In this document: piece by piece, positions 42,488 through 52,485 of the stretch | How the letters are laid out: every line of letters starts with the position of its first letter | Position numbering within the stretch: the first letter of the stretch is position 1 | NCBI GenBank assembly: GCA_949825045.1 | Contig: OX463806.1 | Coordinates: forward strand, 44,292,208 to 44,356,207 | DNA: 64,000 nucleotides | Direction of reading: 5' to 3' | DNA from: Argyresthia goedartella | Lineage: Eukaryota > Arthropoda > Insecta > Lepidoptera > Argyresthiidae | Program-made: the position numbers and the translations under genes | Notes under the pieces: model-generated | The model's input: the letters and a program-made list of their open reading frames with translations, nothing else | Told to the model about the DNA's origin: nothing | Database searches by the model: none

Positions 42488-43210
42488 TGTTACGGCTAAA
42501 GCTAGGTGTGAAACTAAACTTAAGTTTAGCCGGCTAGTCTTAAGATTAATTTCGAGCCTCGGCTAATGCGCGAAGTCATGTTCGTTTGTGATAACGGATG
42601 TCATCTTTAATCGGCTAGACTGCACATTAGCCGAGGCGTTTCGGTTAATGTTGGACATTAGTTAGCTAATGTTGAAAACGAAGTATTCGTGCGACTGCGG
42701 GGAGCGGGGCGAGGTAATTTTATTCAGATGAGAAAGCTATTTCTAATATCAGGGCAAAACACTGCGGTAGCTTAGCTGAAGGGTAAAGGGTTTATTTCCC
42801 TTTATCCTTCGTGTTAGGTTGAACATGTAAGAACAACAAGAACTATAATAAGACGAGTATAAGTTTTTTCTGTTGTTCTTACATGTTCAACCTATAACAC
42901 CTAAGCTACCGCAGTGTTTAAGGCTACCGAAACATTATCATCACTTATTCCAGATTAAGACGGTAATTTTTCAAGATTAACCTAGGTATACTGAAAAATA
43001 ACCTTAAGTTTAGTCGGCTAATGTCAACCATATTTTCTCACCCATCTATAGCCTCAACAGCGTCGAGGCTAAACTGCAGTTTAGCCGGCTAATGTTGAAA
43101 TCATTTATCGCAATGAACATTATTTCGGACATAAGCTGAGGCTCGAAATTAATCTCAAAACTAGCCGGCTAAAGTAAAGTTTAGTTTCAGACCTAGCTTT
43201 AGCCGTAACA
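42488..43210. mobile_element. Foldback element with 80-base inverted ends
   Basis: The ends are tgttacggctaaagctaggt... and its near-complement ...acctagctttagccgtaaca. They extend about 80 bases with few mismatches and are flanked by TATG on both sides (42484-42487 and 43211-43214), a possible 4-base target duplication. Short motifs such as tttagccggctaatg recur several times inside. Its middle holds two inverted copies of the hairpin module. Confidence 0.75.
42746..42921. repeat. Two hairpin modules in inverted orientation
   Basis: 42746-42850 is a complete - strand module (atatcagggcaaaacactgc, ggtagcttagctgaagggta, ttaggttgaacatgtaagaa). 42866-42921 is a + strand module lacking its inner hairpin (tgttgttcttacatgttcaa, cacctaagctaccgcagtgt). 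Together they form an inverted pair around a short AT-rich spacer. This may be the complete parent element of which the single modules are one end. Confidence 0.7.
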
Positions 43211-44070
43211 TATGCATCAGTTCTGAACGTGCAGAAGCCGCACGTTTTGTGTCCTCCCTTCTTTGCTATTTCAGGAATTTAACGTGAACAAAATAAGTAT
43301 ACCTGTCACAGCTCAGCCTGCGAAAGATGTTGAGCCAATAATTTCATGTTTATTGTATACTGGAACTTTACGCGACTCAGTAAGTAGATAATTAAGTAGG
43401 TACTGTAAGGTTCGATATTTGTTTAGGCAATTATATTGTATACGGGCCTCTTTAGAGTGGGTGTCACTTTGGCACTGTTACTTATTTTGTATTTTAAAAA
43501 GAAAGAGGCTGGGATGTGAGAAGTCAATGTGACACACTTCACCGTAGGATTCGGCCAGTGACTGAGCTAAATTATAGTGAGGATTAGAGTAATGGCTATC
43601 GAGCCAGTTGTGGATCCCTTTTATACAAAAGTGTAAATAAACTATTCATGATAAATCAAATAAAAACAACAACAACAAACCAGTCCACTGTTATGATTTA
43701 TAATTATCAATTAAGCACTACATCATTAGTGCTTAGGAGTACTACATTGGTGCTAGGAGCACTACAGTACCTACTTTTGCCATGCTTTCACAGTTAACTA
43801 AAGTTATTAATTCCAAAGCATATGTAGGTTTTAGTAAATCAGGAAACATCTTGAGGAAACCTTCCTTGCTTGATAGCTGCGGCGATGAGCCAGCCCATTA
43901 TATGTGCGCGCGCAAGACAGTCACATAGATCTACACATCATAATCGACAAGAAATATCTACACAGCAAGAGTTTAAATTATGTCAACATCATCTGTGTTA
44001 GCATGGATGTTGGTACATTTTGACACTGTGTGTAGATGTTTCTGATTTGTAAGGACGTGGTAGAACGCGC

Positions 44071-44120
<50 letters not shown>

Positions 44121-45032
44121 ATATCTTAGTAATTTCGCTATTTTAATGTAATAGTTTACATATCATTATACCTAAAGTTGTTTCAACTATTTTCGATAAC
44201 TACGGTCAAGAGACCTACCGTTAAGAATGACTAATTTGTTATAACTAATGATTGAAATGCCTAATGAACTACCAAACGGTAAACCAGTTGATGTTTAGAC
44301 AAATCTGAGGTGACAAGAACCGTACTGGTTGCTATAGGTTACTTCCTGTTTGAAAACTGAAGATAGCTTCACACGTTTCAGCAGACTCGGGAGCCGAGCG
44401 AAGCGGAGCGGAGCGAGGTGACCCCCTACTCTGGCAAGAACCGAATTGATTGCTATAAGTCACTTCCTGTTTGAAAACCAAAGGTTAGTTAAGTTCAGGT
44501 TAGGAAAACAAAAAAAGACACTGTTTGGGAAACAAAAATTGTTTAATCATAGTTTTTTTACAAAATATTAGATGTTTAGGTCAAAAGCAGATATTGCTGT
44601 AGGATATACTGATCAAAGATTAGAAGTAATAGCTTTCAATAATTCTTTATGCGTATACTCAGAGATTTCTTTTAGAATATTGTTTATTCTTCATAATTCA
44701 TAATCATTCCTTGCCTTCCTTTTCTTAGGTAGTGGTTCCCCGTTTCTAATTATTTCAATGGCTGTAATATTTACTGTAGTATCAGATATTAACTCCATTA
44801 GGCATTTAAAACATAGTTGAAACATTCAATATGTCAACCAATCATTAGATGAATCGTTCGTTAGTGCTATTGAACTTAGTTTTATCAAACTTAGGAAAAT
44901 CAAACAATAGTTGAGTCGTCCAATAGGCGAGATGAAGATAGTCGAAACGACCTTAGTTATATGGAAAATAGTTGAAACAACTTTTGGTACTTATAATGAT
45001 ATATGTAGTCGTAAATTCTCTTCTAGATAGAG
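43211..45032. other. Gene-poor stretch with repeats
   Basis: Contains a region related to the MITE at 27721 (43920-44050), an (AT)n tract (44073-44118), and a diverged direct repeat of about 55 bases (caagaaccg-a-tg-ttgctat followed by cacttcctgtttgaaaac) at 44313-44362 and 44432-44481. No gene was recognised. Confidence 0.45.
44073..44118 (+). repeat. (AT)n microsatellite
   Basis: About 23 uninterrupted AT units. Confidence 0.95.
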
Positions 45033-45225
45033 TCAGAAACGTCGACAGACCGTCACAGATGTCGTAAAGCGTATCACTAGGCTGAAATTTAAGTGTGCAG
45101 GGCACTTGGCGAGGCGAGGTGATGGTGGAGTATATCCATGACCGAGTGGTGGCCGAAAGTAGGACGAAGGAGCGTGGGTCGACCGGCAGCCAGATAGTTC
45201 GACCATATTACCAACATCGCGGAGT
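45033..45225 (+). pseudogene. RTE-like LINE C-terminal fragment
   Basis: The + strand reads QKRRQTVTDVVKRITRLKFK, CAGHLARRGDGG, then after a shift EWWPKVGRRSVGRPAAR, a stop, and FDHITNIA. This is the hallmark C-terminus of RTE-type LINEs (WAGHIARR...GRPxxRWxD). It is a short dead fragment. Confidence 0.75.
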
Positions 45226-45339
45226 AGACATCATCTCAACTCTAGGAAGCTGCTGAACGTCGCCGCTATCTGCACCTGTATTAAGCCACTACTGAACAGG
45301 TAAAAAGCCATCTTGCCACTTTTTGCGGCCATGTCGCCT

Positions 45340-45624
45340 GCTCTGTGACGTCCCTGAACGCCCGAGGGGACTATGCTTCTTTTAAGTTGGTTGTTCTGTT
45401 CGCTTCTGTGTTGTGTTCGCTCTCTTCTGCTGATATTGTTTTGTCGCCTGCTAACTGGGTTAAAGACTATGTCTTGCCTCGCCTCGGCTTCACACCCATA
45501 GGTGTGAAGCCGAGGCGAGGCAAGAATTTTCGCCGACAAAGCAAATACCCGCAGAAGTAGAGATATTAAACTTAAACTTAATATTATTTATCAGAATGTA
45601 AGAGGCCTCAGAATTAAGAAGGCC
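45340..45624 (+). pseudogene. LINE 5' coding fragment with hairpin
   Basis: After an unrecognised open frame (45345-45560), the sequence from about 45565 reads IKLKLNIIYQNVRGLRIKKA, the start of a LINE endonuclease. It is then interrupted at 45625 by a foldback element. Later endonuclease motifs resume near 46805. The frame upstream includes the 25-base hairpin at 45472-45525. Confidence 0.6.
45472..45525. repeat. Perfect 25-base hairpin, CATA loop
   Basis: 45472-45496 (tcttgcctcgcctcggcttc then acacc) is perfectly complementary to 45501-45525 with CATA between. It is GC-rich and very stable. It has the same geometry as the hairpins at 20191, 20244, 55149 and 2214. Confidence 0.94.
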
Positions 45625-46264
45625 AAAAAACTAGCCAAGTCTCGATGGAGCTGCTTTTTATCTCTAGAAAGTAATGAAATCTAGACAGAGTCATGCCAAG
45701 TCTAAGGTTCCTTACTGCGATTTCTTTATTATTATAGTTAATGTTGTGTGACTTGGCCGTTGAACATTATTTATACGTTAGTGGGTACAAGTCAATTTCG
45801 TTAACATGTATTGTTATATCTGTTGTTACTACCTATGTTATATCTGTTACTCTCAATGTCAATAAAAAATAAGTCATGGCAAATTTATTTTTACTGTACA
45901 TACTAATTTGCTTAAAATATAATTCCTTTGTATGCCTTTAACGAGCAGCATAAAACGATCACGGAAGGCACCTGCAGTCATTTTCTAATATTTCATAACG
46001 TGGAAACTTGCAGCTTGTAATTTATTGTAATTAAATATGACGCAGTTCAAAATTGACGTGTACCCACTAACGTATAAAGAATGTTCAACGGCCAAGTCAC
46101 ACAACATTAACTATAATAAGAAATATAATAATATAATAAATATAATAGAAATAAATATAATAAGAAATCGCAGTAAGCAACCTTAGACTTGGCACGACTT
46201 TGTCTAGATTTCATTACTTTCTAGAGATAAACAAGCAGCTCCATCGAGACTTGGCTAGTTTTTT
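45625..46264. mobile_element. Foldback element with long inverted ends
   Basis: aaaaaactagccaagtctcg (left) and its complement (right) begin inverted repeats of well over 150 bases (45625-45805 with 46040-46264). These include ctctagaaagtaatgaaatc and gacttggccgttgaacatt. The centre is unique AT-rich sequence with no coding region. It splits the LINE endonuclease of 45340-47037. Confidence 0.85.
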
Positions 46265-46804
46265 ACAGGATGTTTTTGGTGGGATTTCACTTCTTTTTGT
46301 AGAAACGTGGGCATATTGATTTATTTTATTAGATTTTCGGGAGATTTCCGGGAGATATGAAAACGGTATACTAATCGAATCTATACTAGACCAAGAGAAA
46401 ACCAAGCTCTTGTGTTTTCTAATCAGGGTCACCACGTACTCCAGATCTTCGATTATCCTAGTTTTTATAGTTTCCCTTTATGTGGCCCTTAAACCCTAAC
46501 TCTGTGCCAAATTTCAGCTCTCTGAGTTAATGGGAAGTACTAGTTCTATTCTGATGAGTGAGTGAGTGAGTGAGTGTCATAAATGCGAAACTTTGCTTTC
46601 GCTTAACTTCGGAACTAAATGACCTACAAACTTCAAATTTTGGATTTTAAGTATGTGATTATAGCTTACTGGATGACGAAAATGCATTCTGGTCTTATGC
46701 AGAGGATCTTAAATAGGGGCCTGAAAATGCGGCGAAATGGTTCCAGTATAGGATGGTACGGCAGTGTTTGCTTCGCGCTCGACTTGGCGGGGGCACTGCC
46801 GTGT
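46265..46804. mobile_element. Helitron-like non-autonomous fragment
   Basis: A (GAGT)n run at 46555-46577 is followed by gtcataaatgcgaaactttg, and the right part includes tgcttcgcgctcgacttggc. I recall this sort of sequence from dispersed, microsatellite-associated Helitron-like repeats of Lepidoptera. No coding region is present and the ends are not firmly defined. Confidence 0.45.
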
Positions 46805-47037
46805 CCCGCGATATCTTTTTAAATAACGTATCTGCAATGGATTGTGACGTGATAGCTGTGGCTGAAACCTTTCTGATTACCTTTGTAATGAACAGTGAAT
46901 TATTTCTCCCTGAATATAAAGTGTATCGAAGAGATCGCCCGGAAAATGTTGGCTGGGGCGGAGTTACGTTAGGAGTTAGGGATAGCTTCTCTATTAAAGT
47001 AATTGTCAATATTGACAGTCTGACTGCTGAAAAATAA
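46805..47037 (+). pseudogene. LINE endonuclease fragment
   Basis: This continues the endonuclease begun at 45565: NNVSAMDCDVIAVAETFLI carries the catalytic Glu region, and ELFLPEYKVYRRDRPENVGW and GGVTLGVRDSFSIKVIV follow before a stop. The rest of ORF2 is missing. Confidence 0.75.
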
Positions 47038-47559
47038 ATGTAAGGTTTGATTATAACTCATAAAGGTGTGAAATTGGTTATCTGTATAGAGTATAATTTA
47101 CCAGCTATGCTGATAATCGTTACCTGGATGTATTAGAATGCTTAGAAGATATATACTGTCGGTACTCTACCTTTAATTTCTGAAATAGTGAATCTATATT
47201 CTGTATATAAATTGAAGGAGTCAGTCTAAGATCTAGTACCTATAACTACAATAAAATACAATGGCAACAATCAGCCAAACGCTTCGTCATAACTAAAGTT
47301 AAGAAACAAAATACATATCTATAAAAATAAGCCGCCCCAAGAAACGCCCGCACCAAACGTGCCGTGTAGCGAGATCCTCTGTGACAGGAACGATCCGGAG
47401 CGGTGGTCAAATTCTCGGTCCCTCAAACGACGCCCAATGTCCTTGACGAAGGCCCTACCCTGCGAACCCCACACCCCTGTGGTCTAGACGGCCAAAGGAA
47501 CAAACAGATAACTTCCCATTAGCTGTGCGTATTCAAATATTAATCATCAAAACATCCAG

Positions 47560-47865
47560 GGGCTAGCTACCTGGCAAAATGATTGTTTTAGAATTATTTC
47601 TAAAAAAAACTGACATCGATGTTATTTGTGTTACAGAACACTGGTTAAAGGAAAATATGATGTCTTTTAACATAAATAATTACAGAATTGACAGTTGTTA
47701 CAATATAAAGACTGCTGATAGAGGTGGTTCTTTAAACTTAGTAAAAAATAATATTAAGGTGAATCAACGAAAAGATATTCTTGCACTTATGTACTGTTGA
47801 AAGACAAATAGAGGTATCCTTTGTTGAGTTAGATAAACATATTATTGTTTGGGTTTCAGCGTCTC
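47560..47865 (+). pseudogene. Second LINE endonuclease fragment
   Basis: The frame reads KKTDIDVICVTEHWLKENMM and INNYRIDSCYNIKTADRGGS, with catalytic Glu in CVTEHW. After a shift it continues as VERQIEVSFVELDKHIIVW up to 47862, where it abuts the oppositely oriented gag fragment. It belongs to a different LINE family from 46805-47037. A possibly related coding remnant lies upstream (47330-47500). Confidence 0.7.
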
Positions 47866-48374
47866 CCCTCAAACTTGCTTTCAGGTAATGCAGCTTTTGC
47901 ACGTTTTGAAGCGACGGGTTTGTGTCTATGAGCGCCGTGAACAAATCGTAAAACGCTTGCCATTCGGTGTAGTTACCGCTGAAAGATGGTATTTGAATCT
48001 GTGGCAATTTAAACTCGTTACATGATGACTTGTTCGGTTGTGGTTGTGGCTGATCGGTATGATACGTATTCAAATTTAAAAGCACGTTTTTGAGATCGCC
48101 CTTGTAAATGTAGTACCTCTCTTCAAGAGAATCAAAGACTTCTTCCTTAAAGTACACCAGTGTCTTTCTATCTTCCTCTGTGATATTCAGAATTAATTTC
48201 TCGTGTGTACCTACCTTTGAAATCTGCCCAATAAGCTTCTAGTGCTTCTAAGCGGCCCTGGCAATAGCCCGGAGTAATTCTCTCTTTAGGTGACTTTTTG
48301 AAATTTGTGTGGGCTTTTTCTACCTTCTGCAATAAGTCGTCTTGAATTTTCATAAGATTTTCAATAGATGCCAT
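47850..48374 (-). pseudogene. BEL/Pao-type Gag N-terminal fragment
   Basis: Two - strand frames form the beginning of a Pao-type Gag. 48374-48168 starts MASIENLMKIQDDLLQKVEK. 48157-47850 continues with FDSLEERYYIYKGDLKNVLL, FKLPQIQIPSFSGNYTEWQA, FYDLFTALIDTNPSLQNVQK and LHYLKASLRGDAE. It is clearly diverged from the Gag at 22760, so it is another family. The 3' part is lost at the junction with the endonuclease fragment near 47860. Confidence 0.8.
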
Positions 48375-49121
48375 TTTAATAGAATATTAGTCTCCAATTT
48401 CAATGTTTCGAGTTTGTGAATTTCACTGTAATTATTATTTCACTTACTTCATAGGTCACAGTTGTTTATAATTCTAAAGAAATCCGGCTCGAAGGACCAT
48501 GTTTAATGTTTTAATTACTGAAATATGTGGAGCGAGGAAATGACAGTATGCTTTGCAATTTTGATGTGTCTTTATTCCTTTTCTAAATCTATGATAATAC
48601 CATAAGAATGAAACAAATCAAATAGGCTAAACAGCCCTTTCTTATTCCTGGTATATATTAACGATCTGCCTTTCATGGTGGAGAAATTGACATAGTGTTG
48701 TTTGCTGATGGTACTTAAATGGTCTTCAAAATTGAAAGACAAAAAGAACATTTTGATGACGTTAATGGTGTATTGTTTTTAACCTTGAATTGGTTCACAG
48801 TTAATAATTTATTGTTAAGCGCTGTTAAAATCAAGTGTATCAAAATCTCACTTCCAAATATCAGGCATGTTAGAAGAAGTAAATCATACAAAGCTTATGA
48901 TTTTATGAGTTTATTATAAATGAAATATTACTTTAAATAAAATGGTGATTACAAATTAAATCTTCAATTTGTCATCCTTTTTGGTAACTAACAACATTGA
49001 TTACCCCACTAAAATAGTGCCATCCCAACTTGACTTGGGCTATACCATTAGCTTGATTAAGTATCTTCGATATTTCTGGATTCCTTTCAAATTCAAATAA
49101 CTAACAGTCGCTTTAAATATA
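48375..49121. other. Non-coding stretch left of the Tc1 element
   Basis: No gene was recognised. A traceable LINE RT piece may be present near 48640-48720 (ttaacgatctgcctttcatg, gtttgctgatggtac), too short to support. On the - strand, AATAAA near 48911 could end a long 3' UTR of the gene at 50926-51771. Confidence 0.35.
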
Positions 49122-50678
49122 TACTACTCAAAAGAAAATAAGGGCCTGTTTCTGAGTAAATTTTTAGATGTAAACTTATTAATAAGTGACTAATTAATGA
49201 TGTCCGGCCTCCTTCAGTATCCAACCTCTTTAATGCTGGTGTTTAAGTCTTACAGCTGGCCAGAAATTGAAGCAAATATAAAAAACGAGTTTCAGGTCAA
49301 ATTCCTTTCAGATGGAATCACAATTTTATTCTGTTAAAAAACTATTTCTGTCCATCTTTTGCTTCTTTTAACATCTTTTGTTAATAATGCCACGTCAACG
49401 AAGGCATATGGATACCATTACTGCCACCAGATCCGTTACATTGATTGTTGAAGGTCACTCACAGCGGTCTGTAGATTTTTCGTTGGGTTTCTCTCGCCGA
49501 GCCATCCAAAATGTGTGGGATCGGTTCCAAGAGACTGGCAGTGTTGCAAGAAGGCCTGGATCGGGCAGGGTGCGAGCGACTACGGCACAAGAGGATCGCT
49601 ACATCCGATTGAGTGCCCGTCGAGAGCGCTCTGTGACGGCACGTAAGTTACAAAATCGCCTACAGTTGACAACGGGGACTCGTGTTAGTGACCAAACGAT
49701 ACGTAATCGACTGCATGAAGACCAGCAAAGGTCCAGACGCCGAGTAGTACGAATTCCTTTATCTAGGGTTCAACGTGGAAATCGTTTAAGTTTTTTCCGC
49801 GAACATTCAGATTGGAGCATGAATCAATGGGGTATGGTGCTCTTCACAGATGAGTGTAAAGTGAAGCTTTGTTGTGATGATCGGCGGATTAGAGTATGGA
49901 GACGACAGGGTGAGAGATTTTCCGATGTCTGCATCAAGGAAATTGACCGCTTTGGAGGTCCTAGTGTGATGGTTTGGGCTGGGATTAGCTTACATGGCAA
50001 AACTGAGCTGGTTTTCTTAAATCAAGGCACAGTAACTGCACAACGGTACATCGATGAAGTCATCAGGCCTCATGTGATTCCATTCTCACAGAGAGTGGGG
50101 CCAGGGTTCTGGTTAATGCATGACAATGCCCGCCCACACACAGCTCGGGCCACTCAGACTGTACTGGATGACTCCCATATTCGTGTCCTACCATGGCCAG
50201 CGTATAGTCCGGATTTAAATCCAATAGAGCATATGTGGGACCAATTAAAACGAAGGGTTAGGGAGCATGAGCAAGAGGTTCACAACCAGCAACAGCTTAT
50301 GGATGCTCTGAAACGTGTGTGGGAAGAGATACCTGATGAAAACATCAGAAACTTAATCGAGAGTATGCATTCAAGGCTCCAGGAGTGTGAAAACAGGAGA
50401 GGAGGACACACCCGTTACTAAACCATTAAAAAAACAGCTTGTGTCAGTTTTTGTTTTGTTTTGCAAAGAGTTTCTGTTTAGTTTTTGCTGTTGACAATGG
50501 ACTAATTTCATGTTAATTGAAATAAGTGAAACAATTGACTACACAATTAAATGGTTATTAGCATAAGTTAAAACAAAAGCCTTATACATGTTATTTTAAT
50601 AAATATACATTACTGTTTACTATATTTTTCACGTAGCAATCAAAATACTTATTGGCCCCTATTTTCTTTTGAGTAGTA
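49122..50678 (+). mobile_element. Tc1-like transposon, apparently intact
   Basis: The element starts TACTACTCAAAAGAAAATAA and ends with its complement (24 of 25 terminal bases match). It is flanked by TA on both sides (49120-49121 and 50679-50680) and is 1,557 bases long, the usual Tc1 size. The single transposase frame is open from start to stop. All parts expected of an autonomous copy are present. Confidence 0.92.
49387..50421 (+). CDS. Tc1-like transposase
   Basis: The first ATG is at 49387 (MPRQRRHMDT), giving 344 residues. An N-terminal paired-type helix-turn-helix region (SRRAIQNVWDRFQETGSVAR, RRPGSGRVRATTAQEDRYIR) binds the ends. The catalytic triad is visible as MVLFTDECKV (Asp), WLMHDNARPHTARAT (Asp) and SPDLNPIEHMWDQLKRRVRE (Glu), with the D-34-E-type spacing of Tc1. 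No stops or shifts occur. The enzyme should cut and paste the element at TA sites. Confidence 0.93.
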   Translation: MPRQRRHMDTITATRSVTLIVEGHSQRSVDFSLGFSRRAIQNVWDRFQETGSVARRPGSGRVRATTAQEDRYIRLSARRERSVTARKLQNRLQLTTGTRVSDQTIRNRLHEDQQRSRRRVVRIPLSRVQRGNRLSFFREHSDWSMNQWGMVLFTDECKVKLCCDDRRIRVWRRQGERFSDVCIKEIDRFGGPSVMVWAGISLHGKTELVFLNQGTVTAQRYIDEVIRPHVIPFSQRVGPGFWLMHDNARPHTARATQTVLDDSHIRVLPWPAYSPDLNPIEHMWDQLKRRVREHEQEVHNQQQLMDALKRVWEEIPDENIRNLIESMHSRLQECENRRGGHTRY

Positions 50679-50925
50679 TATGTTACTTCATGATTTTCTT
50701 GTGATCCATCAATTTGGAATTTCATTGTCAGTCGCCATTGCCACTGGTACCAGAAATACATAATAAGGATACTGGTCTGTGTGACAGAACTAATGTTGTA
50801 TATCATAGCAAATACCATCACACTCCTTGATGTAACTTGACATGAATGCAATAGTATAAATCAAAACAGCAAATTGAAAGCTCTTTGTTTTAATATTCTA
50901 ATATAATGACACAATAATGTTAGCG

Positions 50926-51351
50926 TTAATCATCACCATCTTCAACATTGCTGTTCATAAACTTGGATATAGTATCTGAGGTTTCCTTCAGCACTTTCTC
51001 ACTAAAATTCGGGAATTTCTTTTCAAACTCCCTTAGAACACTCTCTAAGTCGCTTCGAGCCTTTTCGACATCTTCTACAGTAGTCTGTGACTTTTCATAC
51101 TTTTTGAATTTGTTTTCGTCGAGTTGGTAATGTATTTTTATCTTCTCAAAGCCCAGGATAACGACTTCTACAGCCTCTAACAGTTGCTTATGGCCAGTCT
51201 CCTTGTCATAGCCAAATTCAATATAATCTTTAATAGATCTAAACATGCTTGCAATTTATCATTCAGATCCTTGAATCCAAGCTCTTCACAGTTATTGTTT
51301 TCCATCATTTCAAAGAATTTAGTGCATTCCTGATTCTTCCTGTTGAGTAGC
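50926..51351 (-). pseudogene. Coiled-coil protein, exon 2 (frameshifted)
   Basis: The exon begins after a - strand acceptor (gtcttttacag). It encodes LLNRKNQECTKFFEMMENNN and CEELGFKDLNDKLQAC. At 51245-51250 the frame must change by one base to continue with RSIKDYIEFGYDKETGHKQL, then EKARSDLESVLREFEKKFPN and a stop after NVEDGDD. Without the shift the exon ends early at LAISNC. The mismatch in a short T run suggests a real frameshift or a sequencing error. I do not recognise the family. Confidence 0.6.
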
Positions 51352-51673
51352 CTGTAAAAGACGACAAATTGTTTAGAGTCACAAAAAACCCCAACCCCAC
51401 AAAAAAGGAATAGAAAACTTATCACCGAAAGCCCATGGTTATTTATTGGCTAGACTTCAAATCGCAGGATCTTTGGTGTAAAACCAATATGTCACATATG
51501 ATAGAGAAAAAGTATATTTGACATAAATTCCATCATTAACGTCCAATATATATCATCTCCATAAAAAAAATATCCAATATACGAAAAATTACGACTATTT
51601 TCCTAAGTGCTGCACACTATTTGCTTCACACTAACCAATTGAAGTGAGACACAAGAAGAATAACGAAACTAAC

Positions 51674-51771
51674 CGTCTCTGCTCCGCCACAAATGATATC
51701 TCCTTCACTCTCCTGTTATATTTATCCAAGTAATTGATCGTCTGCTGTAACCGATCAGCTAAGAGAGTCAT
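51674..51771 (-). CDS. Coiled-coil protein, exon 1
   Basis: On the - strand ATG at 51771 opens MTLLADRLQQTINYLDKYNR and RVKEISFVAEQR and ends in phase 2 at a GTTAGT donor. Joining to 51351 completes an arginine codon and continues in frame. The helical heptad-like pattern carries on into exon 2. Total length would be near 173 aa if the exon 2 shift is an error. No domain is recognised. Confidence 0.6.
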
Positions 51772-52485
51772 CTGAACATCCGGTCAGAGTGTCGATAAGG
51801 GGGCGGAAAAAATTCTAAGTTTTTTTTCCTTGGCGCCCCCTTATCTACACTCCAACCATAGGTCAGAGTGTCGATAAGGAGACTTGAATAACCGTTGGTT
51901 TCTTGATTGATTTTCTATAATTGAATGGCAGGCTCTGCCATAACAACCGGGAGTTTCCGTTTTACGTTCAGAAATTGTATTGGTTGTTTGTGAACGCTTG
52001 CGCTGCCAAGCCAACCAACTGTGTAAAAAATGCAGGAAGGTACATATATTGATTGTAATCTTGGCTGATACTGCAACAGCGCGCTGGTTTACCACAATAG
52101 ATTTCAATTTGGTTTGAATAGAAAGAGGCCAAATAACACCAAACAATATTGCATACCAAACTCAAAAATATGTCTTCCATTTGTTTCCGAACGGTACAGT
52201 CAAAACCGGAAGTGAAAAATGCCCAAACGAGTGTCTTTATTAACGCATATTTTTTTTATTCTATAAAATGCTAGACTGTCACGCGGACACATTTTGACCG
52301 ATGCAAAATACCCCAGTCTGTCACGCGGACACATATTGACCGATGCGTAAAAGGCGGTAAATAAGGACCGTTATTTAATCAAAGCGTTTGTCTATCTTGC
52401 TCAAACTTCCACTAAACGTTGCCGAAAGAAGGAGAAAGGCATAACATCCTTTGTTTCTACTCTAAAGCAAGCATTAAACATGTAC
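51772..52485. other. Non-coding stretch with direct repeats
   Basis: Contains two copies of gtgtcgataagg (51789 and 51870), the first forming a loose inverted pair with ccccttatctacac near 51837. Two diverged copies of ctgtcacgcggacacat-ttgaccgatg are at 52276-52302 and 52318-52344. No gene was recognised. Confidence 0.5.

Noticed and set aside
50591..50851. - strand open frame with YWYQWQWRLTMKFQIDG-like residues beside the Tc1 element
   Set aside because: It runs into the Tc1 terminal repeat and lacks a start or acceptor. It is better explained as 3' UTR of the gene at 50926-51771 plus transposon end, though a lost exon cannot be excluded.
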